Assembly: GCA_964036045.1 (NCBI GenBank)
Contig: OZ038395.1
Location: forward strand, 3,932,410 to 3,996,409
Origin: Eutreptiella sp. 'Long Island Sound 2002'
Taxonomy: Eukaryota; Euglenozoa; Euglenophyceae; Eutreptiales; Eutreptiaceae
Direction: 5' to 3'
Length of the DNA: 64,000 nucleotides
Part shown: one piece after another, positions 39,798 through 49,900 of the stretch
How the letters are laid out: every line of letters begins with the position of its first letter
Position numbering within the stretch: position 1 is the stretch's first letter
Notes under the pieces: model-generated
The model's database searches: none
What the model was told of the DNA's origin: nothing
Seen by the model: only the letters and a program-made list of their open reading frames with translations
Made by a program: the position numbers and the translations under genes

Positions 39798-40481
39798 TCA
39801 GGACCAGTTGGGGCACTGGAAGTGCCAGTGCTTGGCCGCCTCCTCGCTCAGGCCCAGTCCCAGGCAGCGCTTGCAGGGCTGCGACGCCACGGCCGTCTCG
39901 GGCACCCACCGGCCTTTGGCTGTCCGCCAGTGCAACACCCCGCCCCGGGTGGCAAACTTGATACCCTTGTACGTAAAGTTGTCCCCGCCTTGGTTCCGAG
40001 CGCCCTGCCAATCAAGGCCATCCGGCGGGTTGGTCCCTTGGGAGGCGGAGAGGGCGGCCGGGTCGGCATATTTTTCGGTGTAGGCTTTTTGGGACTCGGC
40101 CAACACCGACCACATCCAATACGCCAGCCGATCCCCGGGATCGCGTCCACCGCCAACCCTGCCCACTGGCTGGGCGACAGGCCTCCCCACCGTCTTGACG
40201 TAGTCGCCCAGGGCGTCTCCACATTGCCTCATCCAAGACGCTAACTTCGGCTTAGCCATCAGCTCAGCGACCGCTGTGGCCGTCAACTCTGGCACCCCCG
40301 ACTTGTCGTTAACACTGAGCTCGTCCAGTTTCGTATGCAGAGTGGCCAGCGCGGCTTGTTGCTGAGCCAGCAGCGCCCGCATATGGTCTGGGGACATATT
40401 AGCCACGTCCTGGCCATCAGTCCCAGAGCCACCGCCAGAATTAGCGGCCGTTTTCGCAGGCGAAGAGGTAAAAGTAAACAT
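39798..40481 (-). CDS. Gag-like protein 1 with HWHFQC zinc motif
   Basis: The frame gives 227 aa from ATG 40481 (preceded by CACC); an upstream GTG at 40490 is less likely. It is paralogous to the plus-strand protein at 40854-41546. Shared parts are an N-terminal SPAK, a coiled-coil-like Gln/Leu helix (LLAQQQAALATLHTKLDEL), a FTYKGIKFATRGGVLHW block, and a C-terminal C-x2-C-x11-H-x-H-x2-C motif ending HWHFQCPNWS. The finger and the position before YR suggest a nucleocapsid/gag role: binding element RNA in cytoplasmic particles. It stops at TGA 39798-39800, and the same frame stays open through 31 further codons into the YR start at 39704. Intact and not obviously decayed. Gag function is inferred from position and motif. 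Confidence 0.7.
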   Translation of the reverse strand: MFTFTSSPAKTAANSGGGSGTDGQDVANMSPDHMRALLAQQQAALATLHTKLDELSVNDKSGVPELTATAVAELMAKPKLASWMRQCGDALGDYVKTVGRPVAQPVGRVGGGRDPGDRLAYWMWSVLAESQKAYTEKYADPAALSASQGTNPPDGLDWQGARNQGGDNFTYKGIKFATRGGVLHWRTAKGRWVPETAVASQPCKRCLGLGLSEEAAKHWHFQCPNWS

Positions 40482-40542
40482 GGTGCACACAAATAAAAAT
40501 TTCGCAGAATTGCAGCAGGGATACAGGTGGGGTGGTGAACTA

Positions 40543-40572
40543 CTGTCCGCCCAGAAAAACAGGGGCGGACAG
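40543..40572. repeat. Perfect 10-bp inverted repeat with 10-bp spacer
   Basis: CTGTCCGCCC at 40543-40552 and GGGCGGACAG at 40563-40572 flank a 10-bp spacer (40553-40562). Located in the gag 1 leader, next to the 111-bp repeat. It could be an RNA hairpin or the paired arms of a recombinase core site. Confidence 0.8.
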
Positions 40573-40574
40573 GA

Positions 40575-40685
40575 GATTCGCCTGCCCTGTTGTGCTCATC
40601 CACATTGGGTGCTTGGGGTCGTTGGTTCATTGGTTTCCCTCACATCGTCTGTGTGGATGTGGGTGTGCGTGTGTGTGCAGCTTGC
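40575..40685 (-). repeat. 111-bp retroelement end/leader repeat, copy 2
   Basis: Near-identical inverted match to 998-1108. It lies in the 372-bp region between two divergent gag genes, so in minus-strand sense it is the leader of gag 1. Confidence 0.75.
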
Positions 40686-40853
40686 CAAAGCACGGCATTA
40701 GAGGCCCACACTCTTCCTATGATTGCATTGCATGGCTGTGTGGCAAATTGTGTTTCTATTCCATGTGGGCCAGAGTATCCCGTGTTTGTCCCAACAAACA
40801 TTGTTTACCACTTTCATACAGGATCTTTCTGAATTTTTTTTCTTTGTGACAGC

Positions 40854-41546
40854 ATGTTTGCTCGCTCCCCCGCCAAGAGTCAGTCCCAAAATGAACAGGG
40901 GTGGGGTTCCAATGCCCCAGCGCCTCCGTCAGCAGTTCCTAACAACGCCACGGCAGAGGAACTGAAAAATCTGCTGGACCGCCAGAGGTTGGAAATGGAG
41001 GGCCTGAGGGCCCCACTAGAAGCCCAGAAGATCGCGGACCAAGCGGTAGTCCCTGAGCTGACTGAGGCCACGTTGCAAGAGTTTCAGGGCCGTGAGCGGC
41101 TGCCCCAGTGGATGCCAGGCACCCTGGGTGCTTTGAGGCAGTACGTGGTGGCGGTGCTGCGACCTGCACGACCGGCCGAGGTTGGAGGGGACGTCGCTTC
41201 GCAGGCCAGCCCAGGCGATACCCTGACATACAGGATGTGGGCGTGTCTGCAGTCGAGCCATCAAGCTTACCGCTCCCGGTACACAGCGCAGCAGCACAGT
41301 GCGGAGGCCAGAGACACGCTGGACAAGCTCCAGTGGGAGGAGTCCTTGGCGCGTGGCGGTCCGCAGCTCACCTACCGTGGGGTGAAGTTCGTGACCCAGG
41401 AGGGTGTGCTGAAGTGGATTGCCAGCAATGGCAGCCATATTCCTGTGTCCGCCAAGCCTTCCGGAGACTGCCAACGTTGCCGAGATCTGCGCAAGCCAGA
41501 AGGGGACCACAAGCACTGGCATTTCCAGTGCCCCTATTGGAGCTAA
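40854..41546 (+). CDS. Gag-like protein 2 with HWHFQC zinc motif
   Basis: The frame encodes 230 aa from ATG 40854 to TAA 41544-41546. It is a diverged paralogue of gag 1. Corresponding parts are RSPAKSQSQ near the start, a coiled-coil-like segment (EELKNLLDRQRLEMEGLRA), LTYRGVKFVTQEGVLKW, and the C-x2-C-x11-H-x-H-x2-C motif ending HWHFQCPYWS. Upstream, a T8 pyrimidine tract ending in CAG one base before the ATG looks like a 3' splice site, so a leader intron is possible. The stop is directly followed by ATG (TAAATG) in the same frame, opening into a YR-like protein. It faces away from gag 1, so it belongs to a second element in opposite orientation. Likely a nucleocapsid protein; function inferred. 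Confidence 0.7.
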   Translation: MFARSPAKSQSQNEQGWGSNAPAPPSAVPNNATAEELKNLLDRQRLEMEGLRAPLEAQKIADQAVVPELTEATLQEFQGRERLPQWMPGTLGALRQYVVAVLRPARPAEVGGDVASQASPGDTLTYRMWACLQSSHQAYRSRYTAQQHSAEARDTLDKLQWEESLARGGPQLTYRGVKFVTQEGVLKWIASNGSHIPVSAKPSGDCQRCRDLRKPEGDHKHWHFQCPYWS

Positions 41547-42311
41547 ATGTTCCATGCCGGCCACCCAGACGGGCGCAGGGGTGAGCCGGAGTCCCGGGGT
41601 GCCTCGTCACGGCCTCCGATGCCGGACAGCGCACAGGGCATGGCAATGCATGGAGCCGATGCGCCCCTGTGGGGCGGCACTGCAGCCACTTTCCTCGCGG
41701 CAAGAGAGATATGGGACGAGGCAGCCAGAGCCGACGGGGAAGAGAGCATCAGAGCGCAAGCTGTCCTCGACTGGCGACCGTCTACACGAACTCGTTACAG
41801 ATCAGCAATCAGCCAGCTGGTGGAGACCGAGCGACAACGCCCAGACTTGGGCCTGCAAGAGGTCTTGGCCGAGAGCTTGGCCGTGCGGTCAGACCAGGGC
41901 CAGTCCGCGTCAGGCATGCGCGGCATCATCGCCGCTGTTCGGGCCCTGGAGGACCTATGCTGGGGAGATGGTATTTTAGGGATATTGGTTGCTGCTTTGC
42001 CTTCACCCCTTCTTGTCCTTTGGAGGCGGAGATGTCATGACGCAATAGTCAGCTCTTGTGTCTTCTCGCGGCGCGCACAAACAACGGCCTTGCCAGTGCG
42101 ACGGGAGGTGCGGTTTTCGTCAAATCACCTCGAAGAGAGGTTGTTAGATCAAGCGCAGGCGCGGGCGTCATATACCCCCGTTTTTTGGGGTCATTCGCGT
42201 AGCATACCCCAAGGCATGATATTGGATGTCCAACCCCTTGTAAAATCATTATTTTGCCCAATAAGACCATCCCCCAATGGATTTTTTGATACTGAGGCTT
42301 CTATCCCCTAA
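41547..42311 (+). pseudogene. Tyrosine recombinase N-terminal fragment
   Basis: The frame begins at the ATG touching the gag 2 stop. Residues up to about 143 align with the YR core-binding region of the minus-strand element: WRPSTRTRYRSAISQLVE against the other's WASRTTRRYQGSLFAVAD, and MRGIIAAVRALEDL against LRNVVSAVRGAEDL. After about 41,975 the similarity ends and base composition becomes AT-richer, so the remaining codons to TAA 42309-42311 are probably not recombinase. No catalytic Arg, His or Tyr box is reached, so it is inactive. The element is truncated and no RT follows. Confidence 0.65.
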
Positions 42312-42330
42312 AACTGGATATCACTTTTTT

Positions 42331-42367
42331 GGCGGGTGGGGGGGGTGGGGGGTTGTTGGGGGGGGGG
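42331..42367 (+). other. G-run cluster with quadruplex potential
   Basis: Four or more G-tracts of 3 to 10 bases within 37 bp, separated by T or TTGTT. This fits an intramolecular G-quadruplex pattern. It lies between the truncated YR fragment and the tRNA-like sequence. Confidence 0.6.
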
Positions 42368-42426
42368 TCAAAAGTTTTTGCTGAGAAGGCTCCAAGCAGT
42401 GGGGAAGCATATTGTTAACACACAGC

Positions 42427-42500
42427 TGCTGGTCGAATGGTAACACAGCAGACCGCAGCAATCAAGGTCGGCAGTTCGAATCCTGGTTGGCCCACTTTTT
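42427..42500 (+). other. tRNA-like remnant or SINE head with Pol III signals
   Basis: TGGTCGAATGG (about 42430-42440) fits an A-box and AGTTCGAATCC (about 42473-42483) fits a B-box, about 40 bp apart as in a tRNA. TTTTT at 42496-42500 could terminate Pol III transcription. The middle (GCAGACCGCAGC) recalls a tRNA-Cys(GCA) anticodon arm, but the anticodon, T and acceptor stems do not pair properly. I read it as a decayed tRNA or the tRNA-derived head of a SINE. Confidence 0.35.
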
Positions 42501-42749
42501 GCACAGGCGGCGGCAGCACATGTACTGTACCGGGGTTCAAACCGCCGAACAAACCACCATTACCATTCGGCCACTGCTTCAATACTAGGATATCAGAGTC
42601 CCCAGTGCTTGGGGCCGTGTCTGCCACTGACAAAAAACCCAAACTGTGTGTTTCTGTCTGACTGACTACTGGCCTGGCTCAGGGACTGCTTGGCTGACTG
42701 TCAACCTCTCTTCGAGGTGCACTGCCGAAGGCAATAGAATTTTGGAATC

Positions 42750-43240
42750 TGGTGATTCGTGGTGGTTCGTGTTGGTTCGTGGTGGTTCGTGGTGGTTCGT
42801 GGTGGTCCGTTGTGGTCCGTTGTGGTTCGTGGTGGTTCGTGGTGGTTCGTGGTGGTTCGTGGTGGTTCGTGGTGGTTCGTGGTGGTTCGTGGTGGTTCCT
42901 GGTGGTTCGTGGTGGTTCGTGGTGGTTCGTGGTGGTTCTTGGTGGTTCGTGGTGGTTCCTGGTGGTTCGTGGTGGTTTGTGGTGGTTCGTGGTGGTCCGT
43001 GGTGGTCCGTTGTGGTCCGTGGTGGTTCTTGGTGGTTCCTGGTGGTTCGTGGTGGTTCGTGGAGGTTCGTGGTGGTTCGTGGTGGTTCGTGGTGGTTCTT
43101 GGCGGTTGGTGGTGGTTCGTGGTGGTTTGTGGTGGTTCGTGGTGGTTCGTGGTGGTCCCTGGTGGTTCCTGGTGGTTCGTGGTGGTTCGTGGTGGTTCTT
43201 GGTGGTTCTTGCTGGTTCGTGGTGGTTCGCGGTGGTTCGT
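42750..43240 (-). repeat. 10-bp satellite array C, inverted (GGTGGTTCGT on plus)
   Basis: About 49 units of the same 10-bp satellite as arrays A and B, but in the opposite orientation. It lies beyond the 3' end of the minus-strand LINE. Confidence 0.97.
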
Positions 43241-43790
43241 TGCGATGTTGCGGTGTTGCGGCGGCATGCCTGTTCTTTACGCGCGGCTGCGCGTCCTCCC
43301 CTAGGAACACACAACAGGGCTTGCTGGCGGAGGGTACTCGTCCAACTACTTCTGCCTTCTGGGCGGTGGTTGTTGAACGTGGACCTGACGGCGTCGCTAC
43401 ACCGCCACACCGCCGTGGAGGGCCTGCTATGTGCTGGGGCTGGCGGGCATGGGCAGGCACGGACAGGCAGCAGAACTCCAGGGACACATGTCAATCTTTT
43501 GCTGCTGCACAGTCACGTGTTCGCTGGTCGCCGATAGCCTTCGGCACACGCTGCCAACGGCATCGCCCGATGGGCCGCTAGCTTTGGCCCGGACACATGA
43601 TAAGCAGTGCGACTAGAAGTCTAGTTTACTGCGTCTTGCAATTGCAGGCACGTTATACTCGAAAATAATTGAACATGTAACAGCGGCAAACAGAAAATAT
43701 GGAGACCCGGCGCTGCAGGCTGCGCTTCTGGGGTCTGTACCATGGCAGGGCGGACTCCCCTGGCGCATATTGTTAAACAAGGTTGGGAGC
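43241..43790. other. Spacer without recognised gene
   Basis: No domain, RNA or clear repeat is visible. By position it may be the 3' untranslated region of the minus-strand LINE that ends at 44241, or unrelated unique DNA. Confidence 0.4.
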
Positions 43791-43800
43791 AGTGCAGCAG

Positions 43801-44170
43801 ACTGCAGATTGTCTGGTGCATTTATACTTGGTCAATACGTGTGGGCCGCAGACTGCAGACCGCCTGAAAAACTGCCCAGAGAGTGGGCCAGTGGATGAGT
43901 GGACAGCTGTGGGTCATGCACACGCACTGGCAGCTGGGCTGCTGACTGCAGACTGTCTGAAAACTGGACCAGAGAGCGCTGATAATGGGCTGGCAGATGG
44001 GTGGACGGCCGCTGGCCGCATACCTGCTGTGTAGACGAACTGGCCGATGGGCCGTACACGGCAGACTGCCTGAAAAACCGCACAGAGCATTTATAAAGGG
44101 CTGGCAGACGGGTGGGCGGCTGTGGGCCGCACACTTGCTGTGCTGACGCACTGGCAGCCCTGGGCGTCAA
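43801..44170. repeat. Degenerate tandem repeat, about 93-113 bp unit
   Basis: A motif like GCAGACTGCCTGAAAA recurs at about 43855, 43948 and 44061 (a shorter copy near 43804), each followed by a GGGCTGGCAGATGGGTGGAC-like segment and a GGCCGCA stretch. Copies are diverged. It lies just 3' of the LINE coding region, so it may be a repeated 3' UTR. Confidence 0.55.
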
Positions 44171-44240
44171 CGGTGGTGGCCGTGCTCGCTGGATGCCATG
44201 GCTGGCGGCCTCAGTGACCGCCGGCACGATAGGTGACCCA

Positions 44241-45812
44241 CTACTTGCCACCCTTGCGGGGTCTCCATGTGGGCGCTCCACGTCCTTTCCCTCGGTGTCC
44301 ATATCCGCCACCACGGCCCCAGGCGCGCTCACGGTCGCGGTCTTGGTCACGATCATGGTCATGGTCTCGACCACGGTCCCCGCGATGTTGGCTGTTGCCT
44401 GTGGATAGTGGGTATGGGGGCCCGAACCACCGCGTCATCAGACGCTCCCATTCAGGTGCAATGGCATAGCCGCTGTGACAGCCTGTCTGTACCGCCACGC
44501 CGTATGGGCTGCCTCGATGCCACACTTTCTGCTGACGCCCTCTTGGGGGGGGGGGGGGCGAGTCTGACATATCCCAGAGGCCTATATGCATGCCACCTTC
44601 AGGCACGTTGTGGCCGAACCCGGCCCAGTCACATGAGGCACTGCCGATGCGTATCAATGTGTCAGGCGCTTCATCCCACGCAGCAATCGCCAACCAGGCG
44701 CCCGTGCTAGCGTGCACGCACACAGGGATACGGCAGTGAGAGGGCACAAGGGCACACACAGCGTACACTACTGCACAGGGTATGTGTTGGGTCGCGCGTG
44801 CTGTTGTTGGATGGATCCTTGGATCCCAGCGCAGCTGCGCTCTGACATCCGCATCCGGTGGTATCTCGTCCAGGCCTTGCAGGCCTGCTACGCTGCCGTC
44901 CTGGATCAGCTGGTACACCATGGAGGTGGCACGGGAACAGAATGCCGCTGCCGGGATGTCCGGGGACTTCTGCAGGATGCTGTATGCCGCCTCATTGGGG
45001 CTCAGCCCCAGCATGATGGGCCACAGTGGCATGCCTGATGGCATCGCAGCTTGCTGTGCGGATAGATATTTCGGATGCCCGGCTATTATGGGCACTTCGC
45101 CTTTGGCAGTGAGGACTTGTACGCCCGCCCACGTGCGGGTGATATGCACGGAGTGCTTGCCATGTCTGTCCCAGAGACCTGCCACCACTCTGATTGCTGC
45201 CAGGAGAGACATGTGCGCTCTAGGGCAGTCACGCAGCGCATGGCACAGGGGGTGCACAAATGGCAGCCCGCACGCAGCGCACTTGCCGCTAGAGGTGTCG
45301 TCGTGGACCAGGCGCGACCAATCACTGTACTGGGCCATCAGCATTACGTTGCCAGCGACATGCGGGTGTAGACCACTGTACGAACTCCACAGGTCGCTGA
45401 GTTCCCTCGGCACACGCCAGGATTCCCAGAACTGGAACGGGAGCACGACATCGTCGGCGTGTCTGCGGTTGACTGTCTGCCAGTGGAACTCTGAGCATAC
45501 TGCGCGGCGTATATCCGCTATGACTCCGCGTGGTCCTTCTAAGACCGGTGTGGGCAGGTTTCCCTGGCACCACGTGGAGGGCAGCAGCCAGTCCTCGGTG
45601 TCCACACCGGTCCACGCTCGCTTGGACTCAGCGTCTGCCTCTTTGTTGAGGGCGGAGAGGATGGACTGGTGCTTGGTGTCGTGTTCCGCAGGACCCCAAC
45701 CAGTGCGAAACGGGCAGTTCGCGTACAGCAGCTCCAGGTCGGCGGATATCATAGTCTGCGGCCGCCAGGGCTGACCCTGTATGTCGCGCTTGTTGGTGTG
45801 GATGGCCGCCGT
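44241..45812 (-). pseudogene. LINE part 3: end of RNase H and CCHC finger
   Basis: This is the same frame as part 2 after the TAG. TAAIHTNK continues the RNase H helix, and AEHDTKHQ ... LNKEADAESKRAW gives the usual H ... N-x-x-AD ending. A C-terminal finger follows: CAACGLPFVHPLCHALRDC, that is C-x2-C-x9-H-x4-C, as in many LINE C-termini. The tail is Pro-rich (a G14 run on plus, 44545-44558) and then Arg/Asp-rich (DRGRDHDHDRDQDRDRER). It ends at TAG 44241-44243; a TGA lies about ten codons later in the same frame. Confidence 0.75.
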
Positions 45813-46996
45813 CTAGTTGTCGCACCAGGGCCAGACCATGAAGCCCTGGGGCAGGACAGGTGCCACTGCCCTTAGGCCTTCGGCGACGGCTGTGGCCTCC
45901 ATGACTGATGTGCTGCAGTACTGCGCGCGAACACGCGCCCGCAGCCGGTGCAGAATTCTGCCATCGCATGTGGCAACAACCGCACCAAGTCCCCAGACGC
46001 ACTGCTCGGGGTTGGTACTGCAATCTGCCACCAGGAGGATCACGGGAATCGGCGACTCGATGGGCACACGGCGCACGTTCCAGGTTGACCCTTTGCCATT
46101 GTATAGGCGGAAGCGCCAATCGCGCGACCGGCACCACTGCGCAGAGACGCCGAAGTCGCTGGTCTTGCCTGGTGCCACGTGCTCGCTGTCGGTGCGTGAG
46201 AATGCTCGTTGCAGCTCCCTGAGACATGCCTCCCGTGCGGTGTCATGAGGCGAGTGGGCCACTTTCCAGAGTTCCGTGACGGCCATCCTCCATGCCTTTT
46301 CTGCAGGGCATGGGACCCCGAGGCGTCCTTGGCTGGGGCTGCCGTATACAAACTCTCGTGGGGTGCGTTTGGGCAGCTGCAAGGCCATGCGGCAACAGCG
46401 AGCTACCGTTGACGTGGCCGCTGACGCGGGGCGTTTGAGCTGCTGCTCTCGTACGAGGTCTCTGGGCCAGTCAACCTGCTTCCGGAAGCTCCACCTCATG
46501 GTGAGCATGCCGTCGAGGATCCCTCTGAGCATCCGAAGGGCCACTGGGTGTTGTGCCAGCCGGGACATGACCCTTCTGCCATGGTTCCTGATTTCTTTCT
46601 CGTCCTCGTTAACGGTGGCAGCGAGGTGGATATTGCCGCCGACCATTTTCACGTACTGCCGGCTCGCTGCGCTTTTGATGACCTGCCCGTCGATGTGGAC
46701 AACGCCTTCCACCCGTATGCCTCCCCGCCGGGAAGGTGCTTGGTGGATGAGATCAAACTTGTCCGGGTTGCACTTCCCGTTGAGCCGCTGGATCTCCGCA
46801 ACACACTGTGACGCGCTGCTCTGGATGGCCGACATGGTTGGTGCCAGCACGATCGTGTCATCGACGACACACAGGATCGTCATGTCCACTGGCCCTGAGA
46901 TAGTGTCAACTGTGACAGGGGGGCACTGCTGCTTTATAGCTGTGGCCAACATGGCAGTGTACAGCACGTACCAGAAGGGGTCCAGCCCCCCCCCCC
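45813..46996 (-). pseudogene. LINE part 2: RT palm and first half of RNase H
   Basis: After the C11/G11 run the frame reads GGGLDPFWYVLYTAMLA (rest of RT motif B), then motif C ILCVVDDTIVLAP with both Asp residues, and KCNPDKFDLIH as motif D. A thumb-like helical region follows (LRGILDGMLTMRWSFRKQVDWP). RNase H starts with LLVADCST (first Asp) and SVMEATAVAEGL (Glu), then VWPWCDN, where a TAG at 45813-45815 interrupts. Codons upstream of the G-run in this frame are not real coding sequence. Confidence 0.8.
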
Positions 46997-49900
46997 TGAA
47001 TGACGCCGCTGGCGATGGCGTAGGCAGCTGTGAGGCCCTGCACTGTGACCACAAAGGCAAGCAGGCGCTGGTACAGCTTGGCGGACTGGTGGACGGCCCA
47101 GGACCACACAGGGTCTTGGTCCGCCTGCGTGCGCAGGGCTTGGAGGTCCGTCTGGCCATAGGCGTTGCTCTGGTTCAGCTTGAGCATGCACAGGGACTGG
47201 CCTGTGCGGACTCGCTGTATTTGCAGCACGTATATGAGCCGCCGTACATGCGAAGGGCTGAGCCCGCGAATTATGGCGAATTGTGTTTTGAGAAACACGT
47301 CTGGTGTAAGCAGGAGTTGGCCTCTGCGGAACTGGAAGCGTTGCCGGTGACGGAGAACTCCAGACTCCACTATGATCGGCCGTGTGCATTTGTTGAGTAC
47401 GACACCAGGGCACTTCGTGATGGGCAGATGCGGTGCATGCAGTACGTCCTTGGGCAGCTCGTCAAGGTCGCAGACTAGGAGGTGAGCAACATGTCGCAGG
47501 GCCCACAACCCCATGCATGCCGCCAGACCTGGCGCGTACCAGTCCATCGTTGCCGTGGGCGAGGTCTGGTCCGTGGCGGTCAGGATGGTTTCGCTCACAG
47601 ACGGCGCATACCCTACGCCGTGGCGTATCTGGCCTGCGGACACGCGCATTGCTTGCGCCGCTGCTGCCTGCTGCACCTTTGTGCGCCGTTCCGCATGCAG
47701 CGTGGTGGGCCCCAGATGGGACAGCACCCAGTGGCGGGGGACAGGAGCTGGCACAGGAGGGTGACGGAGGGATGCTTCATGCCTGACAGCGTCCCGCAGT
47801 TCGTCGCCGCTAACGACGCACTGTTTTCTGGAGTCCCAGATGCGGCTGATGGACGAGAAGGGCACCGCTTTTTTCAGCCTCAGTACGGCTGCAGCTTCGG
47901 CATGCATGCTGGCCCGCATGAGCAGTCCCCTTTCTTTCACCATGGACAGCCATGCGCGCTCATGTTTGGCCGCGTTCCAGGCAGTTCCGTCCGTGGCGGG
48001 GTGCTGCGCCAGACTGGCGTCGATGCGGTCCATGAATTTCTGTGTCTTCAACCGGTCCGCCGTCTCCTGGCCTGCACGGCGGTGTGCTTCCACTGCCCCC
48101 ATGACATCTCTGTACCGTGCCAGCCATTCCGCCGGCCGGCCCTCAAACTGGCTGAACGCTTCAAGGAGATCGCTGAACGCTGTCTTCTCGGCCGCCTTCC
48201 ACGGTCCGACGCTGACGGGTCTGTAGGCGGTGCTGCTGCCCCCTGCTGCAGTGGCCTCAAAGCACACTGCGAGAATGATCATGGGGTGAATGGTCACGAG
48301 CCCCGCGGCATATGTCACCCTGGCGACAGTTGTCCTTGCACAGGACACCAACGCCCAGTCCTTATGCAGCCTGCGCTCTGTCCCATTGCAGACTGGAGCG
48401 ATTTTGGACGTCACCATGAAAATCACTGTGTCTGCATGTTCGGGGACGAAGCGGTTCCAGTCCCCAAGATACACTTCATATGCGTCAGGTTCACGCGCCC
48501 GGAGGAGGCGGATGGCATGCAGGACCGCCTTGTACTGTCCAGACTGGCTGCGGTGTGGCATATGCAGGATGTACACGCGGCACAGCTGCCCGTGCACTGT
48601 CAATGCAACCACCATGACGTGTCTGGTGTCCATGATCGTGCGTGCGTGGCCGCATGTCTGGCCCTGCATCAGGAGGAGAATCCCCTGCCCTGCCGACTGG
48701 TGTCCGGACCGACGCCTGAAGTATCCGGGCACATGTCGTTCGTACGCTTTTTCAGCCCACGTCTCACAGACGGCCGCTACTGTGACCGCTGCCTGTTGAA
48801 CTTTGCTGGCTACGACGCGCCATTTATCTTCCGTGAGGCTCTGTGCGTTGACGAACAGTGCTTGCAGCTTGTTGGTTTTGGCGATCCCCAGCGAGGGGAC
48901 CATGCGCTGCCCTTCCCACGGGCCTGGGCCATGATGCGTGGGCGCCGTCGAGCTGGGGCCATACTGTGGTATGATAACCAGCTGGCCGCCTGCCGGTGTG
49001 CTCTGCACGCTGCACCAACATACGCTGTACCTCATGGTATCCACCTCGATGTTCAGCTGCCACTGATCAATCCACGAGCGGCACCACTGATGCACGTAGG
49101 AGGCTGGGTCTGGGCGCTCCCTGTGTTTGCGGGTGTATACTCCGCCGTCAGGTAGAATCCATCGTTGCTTCCATGCCGCCGTTAGCATCACTCTCAGGAA
49201 CTCTTCGCAACTCATTCGCCATCTGGCCGGACTGACCGGGTGTGGCACGGGGTATGTGAGCAGCCCGACGTGCTCAACGAGCGCTGCACCTGCTGTGAGG
49301 TGGAACCTGGTGGACCCGCACAGGTATTCACCGCAGTAGACTCTCTGCGGGGTGACTGCCAGAGACGGCTGTGATTTCCACTGCACGGTCCTCTGTCCGC
49401 AGCGATCGTATTCCCCAGGCGGCGCGGCAGACGGGGGGCCTGCTGTTGCGGTGCTGCACTGCCACTCTGCATCCACTGCCGCCGCTGCCTGCTCGTAGTG
49501 CTGCCATGTGGGGTCCAACTGTCTAAGGCGAAGGCGGACAGGGTCGGTGTCACTGGTGTTGAGCACCCTCTTCAGCTCTGGGCCATGGGGGCACTTCAGG
49601 CCCGGTTTGGCTCTGGCCGTCTTGGAGAATGTGTGCACTATCTTGTGGCTGGGCACTGGTTCGGCCGGTTCCGTGGTGCATGGCACGATGTACTCTACGG
49701 TGTGCTGCTGTTTGGCGCGCTTGGGCACCGCTCCGCGCACCCATTTCTTGGTTGTGCCTGTGGGTACCCATAGCCCATCGTGCAGCACAGCTCCGGCGAC
49801 CATACTGGGCCATTCGCTGCGGCGCTGAAGCCGCTCCATGTGCATGTGCACCGTCGTACCGGGTCGCTCTGCGTCCCCCGGGCCCCATAAGGATATAAAC

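Noticed and set aside
42427-42500. Functional tRNA-Cys gene
   Set aside because: Acceptor, anticodon and T stems do not pair and U33 is replaced, so only a remnant is claimed.
47482-49155. 557-codon plus-strand frame opposite the LINE
   Set aside because: Antisense to the endonuclease/RT coding strand, which carries recognisable motifs; this frame has none.
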